A stretch of DNA of 64,000 nt from Pseudonocardia sp. HH130630-07 (lineage in GTDB: Bacteria > Actinomycetota > Actinomycetes > Mycobacteriales > Pseudonocardiaceae). Positions 43,021 through 51,278 of the stretch are shown piece after piece; positions within the stretch are counted from its first letter, which is position 1, and each line of letters opens with the position of its first letter. A model generated the notes under the pieces. That model ran no database searches. It was not told the origin of the DNA and was given only the letters and a program-made list of their open reading frames with translations. The stretch spans positions 3,658,001-3,722,000 of the forward strand of contig NZ_CP013854.1 of NCBI RefSeq assembly GCF_001698125.1, given 5' to 3'. A program made the position numbers and the translations under genes.

Positions 43021-43195
43021 GCCCGACCCCGCCGTCACGACGACCCAGGACCCCGACCGGACCAGTGGAAACCGGCGCCCACCCGAGCGACCTCGGCTGA
43101 ACTGTCACACCCGCCAGGCAGAATCAGCGCCACCACACCGACGAGCACCGGTGTCGATCAAGCCGGGACTGCCCGACGAAAGATCCGGGCTAGTG

Positions 43196-43456
43196 AGCCA
43201 GAGCTGGGCGGTAGCCCCGGCGACGGAGAGCTGGCGCAGTCACCGCGAGTGGCTGCCTTCGCCGGCGGAGGCGCAGCAATGAATCGGGGTGCCCGATCGA
43301 CCGCCATCAGGTGAAGATCATTTACTGATCGACTGAAGCAATCGTGGAGCAGCGATCGTGAACGGGGCTGAAGTTGGTGGCATCGAACGGCGCTGTACTG
43401 CGCCACGTGACCTGGGAGAACGTGTGTATTGGCTGGTCAGGGTTGTCGTCGATCGA
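43196..43456. other. Gap between the IS1380 element and the tRNA remnant
   Basis: 260 bp with no supportable gene; only short chance frames. It is the innermost remaining piece of the island next to its presumed right end. Confidence 0.5.
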
Positions 43457-43501
43457 CCCTGGCAGTCAAGGGGTCAGGGGTTCGAATCCCCTCAGCTCCA
43501 C
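43457..43501 (+). other. 3' half of a tRNA-Ala(GGC): island attachment-site remnant (attR-like)
   Basis: CTGGCAG (43459-43465) is an anticodon loop with GGC. It is followed by a stem strand, variable loop, the T-arm AGGGGTTCGAATCCCCT and an acceptor strand CAGCTCC ending at 43500; U70, the tRNA-Ala identity base, is present. The 5' half is missing: no GGGGCTG-like strand or D-arm lies upstream, and the anticodon stem 5' strand does not pair. Homology therefore starts at the anticodon loop, the usual crossover region for tRNA-targeting integrases. The intact tRNA should lie at the other end of the island, left of this window. Confidence 0.75.
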
Positions 43502-43509
43502 TTTGTGGC

Positions 43510-43547
43510 AATTGGGCGGTATCGACAATGGTCGGTGCCGCCCAATT
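43510..43547 (+). terminator. Terminator of the former tRNA-Ala locus
   Basis: AATTGGGCGG and CCGCCCAATT form a 10-bp stem around an 18-nt loop, followed by TGTGTTC, immediately downstream of the tRNA 3' end. Confidence 0.6.
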
Positions 43548-43652
43548 TGTGTTCGGTCTGATATTTACCGCTGGACGGCCGTCATGTCATTCGTCCGGCG
43601 GAATCGACCGACGTGTGCAGAGATGTGTACTCCGCGGCACTACGATGAGACC

Positions 43653-43844
43653 GTGGCGGACCAGACGAAGCCGACATCATGGACGGTTCTCGCCGGCGTG
43701 ACCGTGCTCGGCATGCTTCTGCTGGCTGCCGCCTACCTCGTCTACCAGCCGGAGTGGCGGACGGTGCGGGGATTGTTCATCGGGCTGGCCGCACTGGGCG
43801 TCACGCTCTTCGTGGCGATCCGTGAACGCTCTCGGAGTCGATGA
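43653..43844 (+). CDS. Small two-helix membrane protein
   Basis: 63 aa from the GTG at 43653. Two hydrophobic helices (WTVLAGVTVLGMLLLAAAYLVY and GLFIGLAALGVTLFVAI) are separated by QPEWRTVR, with a basic C-terminus RERSRSR. Probably a chromosomal gene neighbouring the tRNA-Ala. No known function. Confidence 0.55.
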   Translation: MADQTKPTSWTVLAGVTVLGMLLLAAAYLVYQPEWRTVRGLFIGLAALGVTLFVAIRERSRSR

Positions 43845-44164
43845 GTGTGCAGGTGCTCGTCACTCCACTTCTGCCCGATCGGTTCTGATCGTCTGTGAAG
43901 CGTGTGGCCGGCCCCTGACCGGCCGTGTCAGATCCAGCCGCGCTCCGCGGCCAGGCGGGCCGCCTCGTGGCGGTTCGTCGTCCCGAGCTTGGCGATGGTG
44001 GCGGCGAGATAGTTGCGCACGGTCCCGGTGGAGAGCGACACACGACGGGCGATCTCGTCGGCCGGGGCGCCGTCGCGGGCCAGGGCGAGGACGTCGGACT
44101 CACGGGGGCTCAGTGGCGAGTCACCGGCGCTGATGGCCTCCGCGGCCAGTTCCGGGTCGACGTA

Positions 44165-45106
44165 GGGCGTGTCTCCCAGATAGGCGGAGCGGGGTGCGCG
44201 ATGCTTGATCGGTGCCGCGTACCGCTGTCCTGACTGATGCCCAGTGGGCCCGTCTGGCGCCGCTGTTGCCCTCCTCCGAGGGTCGTCGCGGGCGCCCGTT
44301 CCGCGATGACCGCCGGGTGCTCGAGGGGATCATCTACCGGTATCGGTGCGGGCTTCCCTGGCGCGACGTCCCAGCCGAGTTCGGGCCGTGGCAGACGTTG
44401 TGGAAGCGGCACCGCCGCTACAGCGGCGACGGCACCTGGGACCACATCCTGGCTGCTCTTCTGATCGAGGCCGACGCCGCCGAGGTGCTCGGGTGGGCGG
44501 TCAGCGTGGACTCCACGATCATCCGTGCCCACCAGCACGCCGCGACCCTCAAGCGCGACACAGGGGGCCGGATCGAACTACACGAATCTGCTCGCCGAAC
44601 CAGCAGATCACGCGCTGGGACGGTCCCGCGGAGGGCTGTCGACGAAGATCCACCAGCTCGTTGACGGGCACGGCCGCCCGCTGGTGGTCCTCCTCGGCCC
44701 CGGCCAGGGCGGCGACTCGCCAATGTTTCCGCACCTGATGGCGCACCTGAGCATCGCCCGACCGGGCCCGGGACGACCCCGGACCCGGCCCGAACGCGTG
44801 CGCGCGGACAAGGCCTACTCCTCACGCGCGATCCGCCGGCACCTGCGCGAGCGCCGGATCATCGCTGTCATTCCGGAGCCCTCTGACCAGCAGGGACACC
44901 GCAAACGACGGGGCTCACGCGGCGGCCGACCGCCCGCATTCGATCCGGTCGACTACCGAAACCGCAACGTCGTCGAGTGCGGGTTCTGCCACGTCAAGCA
45001 GTGGCGCGGGCTGGCCACCCGTTACGACAAGCTCGCCCTGACCTTCCGCGGCGGCGCCGTCCTGAAGGCGATCGTCACCTGGCTCCGCGCATTGGGAGAC
45101 ACACCC
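44165..45106 (+). mobile_element. IS5-family (IS427-like) element, 942 bp
   Basis: Inverted ends GGGCGTGTCTCCCA and its complement with one mismatch, flanked by a TA duplication (44163-44164 and 45107-45108). Carries two overlapping transposase frames. Confidence 0.9.
44212..44664 (+). CDS. IS5-family transposase, first frame
   Basis: 150 aa. LTDAQWARLAPLLPSSEGRRGRPFRDDRRVLEGIIYRYRCGLPWRDVPAEFGPWQTLWKRHRRYSGDGTWDHIL is the DUF4096-type N-terminus, and VSVDSTIIRAHQHAA carries the first catalytic Asp. Family members make the full transposase by frameshifting into the second frame; here the shift is to +1 near 44560-44580. Confidence 0.85.
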   Translation: MPRTAVLTDAQWARLAPLLPSSEGRRGRPFRDDRRVLEGIIYRYRCGLPWRDVPAEFGPWQTLWKRHRRYSGDGTWDHILAALLIEADAAEVLGWAVSVDSTIIRAHQHAATLKRDTGGRIELHESARRTSRSRAGTVPRRAVDEDPPAR

Positions 45107-45109
45107 TAG
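44525..45109 (+). CDS. IS5-family transposase, second frame
   Basis: 194 aa as an open frame; the real contribution begins near GRSRGGLSTKIHQLVDGHGRPL. Contains the DKAYSSRAIRRHLRERRI strand (second Asp) and RNVVECGFCHVKQWRGLATRYDK (Glu). Its stop TAG is made from the TA duplication plus the first host base, so it depends on the insertion site. Confidence 0.85.
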   Translation: MPTSTPRPSSATQGAGSNYTNLLAEPADHALGRSRGGLSTKIHQLVDGHGRPLVVLLGPGQGGDSPMFPHLMAHLSIARPGPGRPRTRPERVRADKAYSSRAIRRHLRERRIIAVIPEPSDQQGHRKRRGSRGGRPPAFDPVDYRNRNVVECGFCHVKQWRGLATRYDKLALTFRGGAVLKAIVTWLRALGDTP

Positions 45110-45473
45110 CGGCCGCCGTCCGCGACGGTGCGGACGACCTCGGCGAGGGTGCGGGAGGAGACCGTCTTCGGCAGGAAGCCGCGCACCCCGGCGGCCAGGG
45201 CCGACTTCAGGTACCCGGGCCGGGCGTGCGAGGTCACGATGACGCAGCGGCAGCCCGGCAGATCGGTGGCCAGCCGCCGGGCGACCTCGATGCCGTCGGG
45301 GCCGGGCAGCTGCAGGTCGAGCAGGGCCACGTCGGGACGCACGTGCAGGGCCGTGGCCAGCGCCTCGTCCCCGGTCGCGGCCCGCCCGGCGACCTCGAAG
45401 TCGTCCTCCAGGTCCAGCAGGCCGGCGATCGCGTCGCGGATGAGGTTCTCGTCGTCGGCGACCAGGATGCGGA

Positions 45474-46637
45474 TCATGCCGGTGCTCCCAGCGGGGCCGG
45501 GACGGCGGCGTGGAGCAGGAACCGGTCCCCGTCGCGATGCGCGGTGACGCGGCCGCCGAGCGCCCCGATCCGCTCGGCGAGCGAGTCGACGCCGGTGCCG
45601 GAACCGGCGATCCGGCCGTCGGACACGCCGTCGTTGGTGATGGTGAGCGTGACCTCGCCGTCGTGGCAGGCGGTGGCGATCGTGACCCGGCCGGCCGACG
45701 CGTGCCGCAGCAGGTTCGTCACGCCCTCGCGGACGACCCAGGCGAGGGCGTCGGCGGATCCGGCGGGGACCGGGTCCCCGGTCACGGTGCACTCGATGCC
45801 CGCGGAGGCGAGCAGCGACCGGGCGCCGGACAGCTCGTCGTCCCAGGTGGCGTGTACCTCGCCCCGCACGACGCGGCGGACCCCGGTGCCCGCCTCCTCG
45901 GCGATGCGCCCGATCTCGGCGAGCTCCGACCGGGCCCGGTCGGTCCGGCCGCGGTCCACCAGCTCGGCGGCCAGCGAGCTCTTGACGGCGATCGCCGCGA
46001 GCGTCCGGCCGAACACGTCGTGCAGGTCGCGCGAGATGCGGAGCCGCTCCTCGGCCAGCGCCAGTGCGGCGCGGTCCTCGTGTGCGGCCTGGAGCTGCAG
46101 CAGCAGGCGGAGCATCCAGGCGCTCGACCAGGTGGCCCACAGCACGCTGCTGATCACGACCGAGCCGGACACCAGCGCCGAGACGTTCGCGAGCCCGAGT
46201 ACCGCGATCGTCAGTACGAGCACCGCGCCGTTGAGCAGCAGCGTGATGCGCGCGCCCAGTGCCGGGACGACGCTGGCCGCCGCCGAGGCGACCGCGGCCA
46301 GCGCCGTCAGCTCCATCGCCGGCAGGTCGGCCTGCAGTGCCACCACCACGAACGCCGCCCCGACGAGGAGCCAGGCGACCGGCACACCGGCCGGGATCCG
46401 GCGGGCCCGGCCGACGACGGTGTCGATGCTCCACCGGAGCACGACGATGTTCCCGACCGTCACCGCGACGGCGAGCACGAACGCCGCCACCGTCGCGAGC
46501 GGGGCCGCCCCGACGTCCCCCCGGGCGACCAGCACGCTGCCCAGCAGGGTGGCGACCGGCAGTGCGACGGCGCTGTAGGTCGTCCGGCGCACGAAGGTCT
46601 CGAACCGGCGGGCACCGGTCGGCGGGCGGTCGCTCAT
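45474..46637 (-). CDS. Sensor histidine kinase (HisKA_3, NarX/DesK class)
   Basis: 387 aa. About six transmembrane helices in residues 20-180, then the dimerisation/phosphotransfer box LRISRDLHDVFGRTLAAIAVKSSLA (His near residue 205) and an HATPase with GVTNLLRHASAG, ITNDGVS and GSGTGVDSLAERIGALGG. It should phosphorylate the overlapping response regulator, which is broken, so the kinase is probably orphaned. It is divergent from the GntR gene. Confidence 0.9.
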   Translation of the reverse strand: MSDRPPTGARRFETFVRRTTYSAVALPVATLLGSVLVARGDVGAAPLATVAAFVLAVAVTVGNIVVLRWSIDTVVGRARRIPAGVPVAWLLVGAAFVVVALQADLPAMELTALAAVASAAASVVPALGARITLLLNGAVLVLTIAVLGLANVSALVSGSVVISSVLWATWSSAWMLRLLLQLQAAHEDRAALALAEERLRISRDLHDVFGRTLAAIAVKSSLAAELVDRGRTDRARSELAEIGRIAEEAGTGVRRVVRGEVHATWDDELSGARSLLASAGIECTVTGDPVPAGSADALAWVVREGVTNLLRHASAGRVTIATACHDGEVTLTITNDGVSDGRIAGSGTGVDSLAERIGALGGRVTAHRDGDRFLLHAAVPAPLGAPA

Positions 46638-46813
46638 GCCGTCATCCTGCCGGGTCGGGGTGGTGCGGGCGCTACCCGAGCGGTAGCGGCAGCGGGACCG
46701 CGCCGGGCCGCCTGCCGCTGTGGGATCGGTGGCGGAGGTGAGGGCGCCCCGGCCGCGGGCCGACGTCGGCCCGTGCGCACGCCCAGGGGGTCTGCGCTTG
46801 ACCGGACGACTCG

Positions 46814-46830
46814 CTAAGTGATTTAGTCAC
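46814..46830. promoter_or_regulatory. Candidate operator upstream of the GntR-family gene
   Basis: CTAAGTGATTTAG nested with GTGATTTAGTCAC gives two overlapping palindromes in AT-rich sequence directly before the ATG at 46834. The position suits autoregulation by the GntR protein. Confidence 0.45.
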
Positions 46831-46833
46831 CTT

Positions 46834-47496
46834 ATGAGCACCGGGACGACGCTGTCCGAGCGACTGGCCGACGACATCCTGCAGATCATCCGGGACGAGG
46901 GTCTGGCCCCGGGTGACCAGCTGGCGTCGTCCCGGGAACTCGCGAAGCGGTTCGAGGTCACCACCCCGACCCTGCGCGAGGCGTTGCGCCGGCTGGAGGC
47001 CACCGGCGCGGTGGAGTTCCGGCACGGCTCCGGCACCTACGTCGGTGCCGGTGTGGACCGGCGGTTGCTGGCGAACCCGCACCGCCCGTCCAGCACTCCG
47101 GGCAGCGTGCTCGAACTGGTCGAGGCCCGGCTCGTCGTGGAGCCGTCGATCGCCGCGGCCGCCGCCCGCACCCGGGACGCGGCCGGGCTCCGGATGCTCA
47201 CCGACAGCGTCACCAACGCGCTGCACCCGCCCCGGGGCGAGCTCCGGCCGGCGGTGCACTTCCACGTCGCGCTGGCCGCGGCCACCGGCAACACCCTGCT
47301 GCGGGAGACCGTCGAGGCCCTGCTGCACGTACGGGCGTCGGACCAGATCCAGATCCGGCACCGCTACGACGACCGTGCCCGCGACCACGCCGAGCACGTC
47401 GAGCTGGTCGAGGCGATCCGGGACGGCGACCCCGTCCGCGCCGAACAGCTCACCCGCAGTCACCTGGAATCGATCGCCGAGGCGGTGCGCGCATGA
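46834..47496 (+). CDS. GntR-family regulator, FadR/FCD subfamily
   Basis: 220 aa. N-terminal winged helix (ADDILQIIRDEGLAPGDQLASSRELAKRFEVTTPTLREALRRLEATGAVEFRHGSGTYV, residues about 10-70), then an FCD effector domain with His and Asp/Glu positions for metal/carboxylate ligands (HFHVALAAATGN, DHAEHVELVEAI). It overlaps the creatininase-like gene by 4 bases and is a likely ligand-responsive repressor of the downstream operon. Ligand unknown; organic acids are usual for FCD. Confidence 0.9.
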   Translation: MSTGTTLSERLADDILQIIRDEGLAPGDQLASSRELAKRFEVTTPTLREALRRLEATGAVEFRHGSGTYVGAGVDRRLLANPHRPSSTPGSVLELVEARLVVEPSIAAAAARTRDAAGLRMLTDSVTNALHPPRGELRPAVHFHVALAAATGNTLLRETVEALLHVRASDQIQIRHRYDDRARDHAEHVELVEAIRDGDPVRAEQLTRSHLESIAEAVRA

Positions 47497-48257
47497 CCAC
47501 CCTGAAACTCGCCGAGATGACGACCGTCGAGGCCGCCGCGGCCGTCGTGGACAGCCCGGTGGTGGTCCTCCCGGCCGGGGCCTTCGAGCAGCACGGTCCG
47601 GGGATGCCGATGGCGACCGACCTGATCCGGGCCGAGGCGGTCACCGAGCAGGTCGTCGCCCGGCTGGACGGCGGCGCGGTCGTCGGCCCGTCGCTGCCGG
47701 TCGGCGTCTCGCCGCACCACCTGGAGTTCGCCGGCACGGTCAGCCTGAGCACGGCGACCTTCGCCGCGGTGCTGCGGGACTACGTCGAGAGCCTCTACCG
47801 GCACGGCTGGCGCAAGATCCTGGTGGTGACCGGGCACGGCGGTAACGACGCCACGCTCGGCACCGTGGCCCAGGACCTGCTCGTCACCCACCCCGACCTG
47901 CAGTTCGCCTGGAGCCCGCTCACCCCGCTCGCCGGTGGTGCGCTCTCCGGTGTGCCGCGGTGCGAGGTCACCGGGCACAGCGGCGAGGCCGAGACGGCGC
48001 AGATGCTCGCGGTCGCACCCGACCTGGTGCACACCGAGCGGCTCACGCCCGGCACCACCGAGCTGACCCAGCTCGACGCCCGCGGCGCGGTCGCCCGCCG
48101 GACCGGCGGCCCGAAGCTCACGCTGCGCTACGACCAGCTGACCGACAACGGGGTCCTCGGCGACCCGACCCGGGCCGACGCCGAGTACGGCGCGGCGATC
48201 GTCGAGGCGATCGTCCAGAACATCACCGAGTTCATTCAGGCGTGGATCAAGGCCTGA
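47493..48257 (+). CDS. Creatininase-family amidohydrolase
   Basis: 254 aa. Metal-binding blocks of the family are all present: LPAGAFEQHGPGMPMATD, VTGHGGNDATL and VTGHSGEAETAQML. The family includes creatinine amidohydrolase, FAPy deformylase-type enzymes and MftE, all hydrolysing amide or peptide bonds. In an operon with a GntR/FCD regulator, and upstream of an esterase and an aminobenzoyl-glutamate-type transporter, a catabolic amidase role is plausible. Confidence 0.88.
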   Translation: MTTLKLAEMTTVEAAAAVVDSPVVVLPAGAFEQHGPGMPMATDLIRAEAVTEQVVARLDGGAVVGPSLPVGVSPHHLEFAGTVSLSTATFAAVLRDYVESLYRHGWRKILVVTGHGGNDATLGTVAQDLLVTHPDLQFAWSPLTPLAGGALSGVPRCEVTGHSGEAETAQMLAVAPDLVHTERLTPGTTELTQLDARGAVARRTGGPKLTLRYDQLTDNGVLGDPTRADAEYGAAIVEAIVQNITEFIQAWIKA

Positions 48258-48391
48258 TCCCGCCTCCTTCAGCACGATAGCGGTTCCGCACGAGCGGTGG
48301 CCTCTCCGGCCTCCGTAGCCCTCACCTGCCCGAACACCTCCGGCAGGGACGTTCACCGGCCGTCGATGACGCCGTCCGAAGGGAATCAGCA

Positions 48392-49405
48392 ATGTTCGGA
48401 ACGACACGATCGCGGCGCCTGTCCGGCGCGCTCGCGACCACGGCCGTGGCCGTGGCGCTGGCCGCCGCAGGTACCGGTACGGCGCTCGCCACGCCGCCCC
48501 CGGCCCCGCCGGGCGGCGGCCCCGGCCCGGCCGCTCCGTCGGCGGGGTGCGGCACGGACGCCCCGCACCTGCCCGGCATCAGCGCGCAGTACGAGGTCCC
48601 GCAGACGGAACCGAACGAGCCGGAGACCAAGCGGCGCTACCAGCTCTTCGTCCCGGAGGACTACGACCCGGCCCGCCCGCTGCCGGTGGTCCTGGCCTTC
48701 CACGGCCGCACCAGCAACGGCGCCGAGGTCGAGAACTACACCGGCCTGTCGAAGCTCCCGGCGATCGTCGTCTACCTGGAGGGCGCGGAGTCGGCGAAGA
48801 CGAAGGCCCAGAGCTGGCAGGGCGCGCCCTACTCCGAGGCCGGCGTCGACGACGTCGCCTACACCGCGACCGTCCTCGACCAGGTGGAGGCCGCGACCTG
48901 CGCGGACACCAACCGGGTCTACGCCACCGGCAAGTCCAACGGCGGCGGCTTCACCGAGATCCTGGCCTGCCGGATGTCGGACCGGATCGCGGCGATCGCG
49001 CCGGTCGCGGCGGCGTTCTACCGCACCGGTGAGCCGGAGTGTGCGCCCGGCCGCCCGGTCCCGGTGATCGAGTTCCACGGCACGGCGGACACCACCGTCC
49101 CCTACGCCGGCGGCGGCGCCGAGAAGCCGACCCCGCCGATCATGGACTGGGTGAACGGCTGGGTCGCGCGCAACCAGTGCGCCCCCGAGCCCGCCACGAA
49201 GCGGATCGAGCCGGACATCACCGTGTCGAACTGGTCGAACTGTGCGGACGGCGCCGACGTCGAGCACGTCGTCGTGGACAACGGCGGCCACACCTGGCCC
49301 GGCAACCGCGCCTACTCCGGCGGCGGCTACGCCACCCAGACGATCCGGGCCACCGACGTGATGTGGGAGTTCCTGTCCCACCGGACGCTGGGCGGCCCGG
49401 CGTGA
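48392..49405 (+). CDS. Secreted alpha/beta-hydrolase, PHB depolymerase/LpqC-like esterase
   Basis: 337 aa. Signal peptide with basic start and hydrophobic core (about residues 1-32), then a Pro/Gly linker. Nucleophile Ser in GKSNGGG (S182), a preceding LAFHGRTSNGAEVENYTGL oxyanion segment, EFHGTADTTVPY for the acid region and DNGGHTWPGNR for the His. The family includes poly(3-hydroxyalkanoate) depolymerases, feruloyl esterases and LpqC. Follows the creatininase gene by 134 bp; its stop overlaps the AbgT start. Confidence 0.85.
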   Translation: MFGTTRSRRLSGALATTAVAVALAAAGTGTALATPPPAPPGGGPGPAAPSAGCGTDAPHLPGISAQYEVPQTEPNEPETKRRYQLFVPEDYDPARPLPVVLAFHGRTSNGAEVENYTGLSKLPAIVVYLEGAESAKTKAQSWQGAPYSEAGVDDVAYTATVLDQVEAATCADTNRVYATGKSNGGGFTEILACRMSDRIAAIAPVAAAFYRTGEPECAPGRPVPVIEFHGTADTTVPYAGGGAEKPTPPIMDWVNGWVARNQCAPEPATKRIEPDITVSNWSNCADGADVEHVVVDNGGHTWPGNRAYSGGGYATQTIRATDVMWEFLSHRTLGGPA

Positions 49406-50982
49406 GCGAGCAGGCGGGCGGGACCCGCACCCCGGAGGCACCCGAGCCCGGCCGTGGCGGCGGGGCCGACGACACCAAGCTGCCCTGGCTGATCCGGGCG
49501 ATGGGCGTCGTCGAGCGCGTCGGCAACGCCCTGCCGCACCCGTTCTGGCTGTTCTGGGTGCTCTCGGCGATCCTCGGCGTGATCAGCGCGATCATGGCCG
49601 CGGCCGGCGTCACCGTCGTCAACCCGGAGGGGGAGACGGTCACGGTCCGGAACCTGCTCTCCGGTGACGGGCTGGCGAACGCCCTCGAGAGCATGATCGA
49701 CAACTTCGCGTCGTTCCCGCCGATGGCCACGATCGTCACCGTGATCATGGGTGTGGCGGTCGCCGAGCGCACCGGTCTGCTCGCCGCGGCGATGCGGGCC
49801 GGCGTGGCCCGCGTCCCGGCGTCGCTGGTCGTGTTCGCGGTCGCGTTCGCCGGCACCGTCGCGCACGTCGCGTCGGCGGCGGCCTACATCATCCTGGTGC
49901 CGCTGGGCGGGCTCGCGTTCCGCGCCGTCGGCCGCTCGCCGATCCTCGGCATCGTCGTCGCCTACACGGCGATCGCGTCCGGCTACGACGCGAGCCCGAT
50001 CCCGACGCCGAACGACGCGATCTTCGCCGGCATCGCCACCGCCGCCGCGCAGATCGTCGATCCCGAGTACGTCGTGTCGCCGGTGAGCAACTGGTTCTTC
50101 AACATCGTGTCCTCGATCGTCCTCGCGACGATCATCACGCTGATGACGCGGCTGGTGCTCAGCAAGCGCCCCGACCTGGACGTCGACCCGGACGCCCCGG
50201 ACGACGACGTCGCCGGCCTGCACGTGAGCGCCGCCGAGCGGTCCGGGCTGATCCGGGCCGGGCTGGTGCTGCTGGCGGCTGCGGTCGTGCTGACCGCGAT
50301 CATCCTGCCGGAGTCCTCGCCGCTGCGCGGAGAGGGCGGCAGCATCGTCGAGTCGCCGTTCATCGAGGGCATCGGCGCGGTGATCGCGTTCCTGTTCGGG
50401 ATGATGGGCATCGTCTACGGCCTGCGGGTCGGGACGATCACCAAGGCGTCCGACGTGCCGAAGCTGATGACCGAGGGCATCAAGCAGATGGCCCCGGTGC
50501 TGGCGCTGTTCTTCGCGATCGCCCAGTTCCTGGCCTACTTCGAGTGGTCGCACATCGGGGACGTGATCTCGGTGCTGTCCGCGGACGCCCTGCGGACCAC
50601 CGGCGTGCCGATCCCGGTGATCTTCCTGATGGTCCTGCTGCTGCTCAGCGTGGTGAACGTGATGATCACCAGCGGCTCGGCGATGTGGGCCATCGCGGCA
50701 CCGGTGATCATCCCGATGCTGATGCTGGTGGACGTGCCGCCGGAGACCACCCAGGCGTTGTTCCGGATCGCCGACTCCGGCTCGACCGCGATCACCCCGA
50801 TGAGCCCGTACTTCGTGATGGCGCTGGGCTTCCTGCAGCGCTACCGCAAGGACGCCGGGATCGGGACGCTCGCGTCCTACACGCTGCCGCTGGCGATCGC
50901 CATGACCACGGTGTGGACGGCGCTGTTCTTCGCCTGGTGGGCACTGGGCATCCCGCTCGGCCCGGGCGCACCCGTCCGCTGA
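49402..50982 (+). CDS. AbgT-family transporter (p-aminobenzoyl-glutamate type)
   Basis: 526 aa. About 11-12 transmembrane helices; family signatures PHPFWLFWVLS near the N-terminus, ASGYDASPIPTPNDAIFAGI in the middle and SGSAMWAIAAPVIIPMLML...DSGSTAITPMSPYF near the end. Members import p-aminobenzoyl-glutamate or export sulfonamides and other aromatic acids. The GTG at 49402 overlaps the esterase stop (GTGA); the frame open upstream to 49039 is a shadow. Only 32 bp separate it from the ACP gene, so the transporter probably belongs with the biosynthetic genes. Confidence 0.9.
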   Translation: MSEQAGGTRTPEAPEPGRGGGADDTKLPWLIRAMGVVERVGNALPHPFWLFWVLSAILGVISAIMAAAGVTVVNPEGETVTVRNLLSGDGLANALESMIDNFASFPPMATIVTVIMGVAVAERTGLLAAAMRAGVARVPASLVVFAVAFAGTVAHVASAAAYIILVPLGGLAFRAVGRSPILGIVVAYTAIASGYDASPIPTPNDAIFAGIATAAAQIVDPEYVVSPVSNWFFNIVSSIVLATIITLMTRLVLSKRPDLDVDPDAPDDDVAGLHVSAAERSGLIRAGLVLLAAAVVLTAIILPESSPLRGEGGSIVESPFIEGIGAVIAFLFGMMGIVYGLRVGTITKASDVPKLMTEGIKQMAPVLALFFAIAQFLAYFEWSHIGDVISVLSADALRTTGVPIPVIFLMVLLLLSVVNVMITSGSAMWAIAAPVIIPMLMLVDVPPETTQALFRIADSGSTAITPMSPYFVMALGFLQRYRKDAGIGTLASYTLPLAIAMTTVWTALFFAWWALGIPLGPGAPVR

Positions 50983-51014
50983 CCGCACGTTCCACGACCC
51001 GTTCTGGAGGGGAC

Positions 51015-51278
51015 ATGACCACCGTCGACACCATCAAGGACACCCTGGTCTCCGCGGTGTTCGTCGAGGTCGCACCGGCCGACATGGGCCTGGACGACAG
51101 CATGCGCGACGTCTTCGGGCTCGACTCGCTCGGCTTCGTCGAGCTGCGGGCCCAGTGCGAGGAGGTCTTCGGGATCGAGATCGGCGACGACGACTTCACC
51201 CCGGAGAACTTCGCGACCATCCGGAGTCTCGCGGGTCTCGTCGAGCGGCGCACGGCGGCGGTCGGCAGCGGCGGATGA
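51015..51278 (+). CDS. Acyl carrier protein
   Basis: 87 aa, standard length. The 4'-phosphopantetheine attachment Ser is S38 in FGLDSLGFVEL, with acidic helix II and the GIEIGDDDF segment. Good RBS (TGGAGGGG). Overlaps the ketosynthase start by 4 bases, so it should be its dedicated carrier. Confidence 0.93.
   Translation: MTTVDTIKDTLVSAVFVEVAPADMGLDDSMRDVFGLDSLGFVELRAQCEEVFGIEIGDDDFTPENFATIRSLAGLVERRTAAVGSGG

Larger units (their letters stand above)
41484..43195 (+). mobile_element. IS1380-family element, about 1.7 kb
   Basis: Bounded by imperfect inverted repeats starting CACTAGCCCGG at 41484 and ending with the complement at 43195 (about 20 of 25 positions match). Length fits IS1380-family elements. 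No target duplication noticed. Confidence 0.75.
43928..45477 (-). pseudogene. NarL/LuxR-type response regulator gene split by an IS5-family element
   Basis: The 5' part (45477 down to 45107) encodes the receiver domain: MIRILVADDENLIRDAIAGLL, phospho-acceptor D54 in ALLDLQLPG, and K in FLPKTVSS. The 3' part (44164 down to 43928) encodes the LuxR HTH: LSPRESDVLALARDGAPADEIARRVSLSTGTVRNYLAATIAKLGTTNRHEAARLAAERGW. Removing the IS and one TA copy joins them in frame as ...DGGR-YVDP..., giving about 200 aa. It overlaps the kinase gene by 4 bases, so the pair was an operon. As it stands only the receiver plus no output domain can be made. Confidence 0.88.

Noticed and set aside
43420..43501. A complete tRNA-Ala gene
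   Set aside because: The acceptor and D-arm 5' strands are missing and the anticodon stem does not pair; only the 3' half is conserved.
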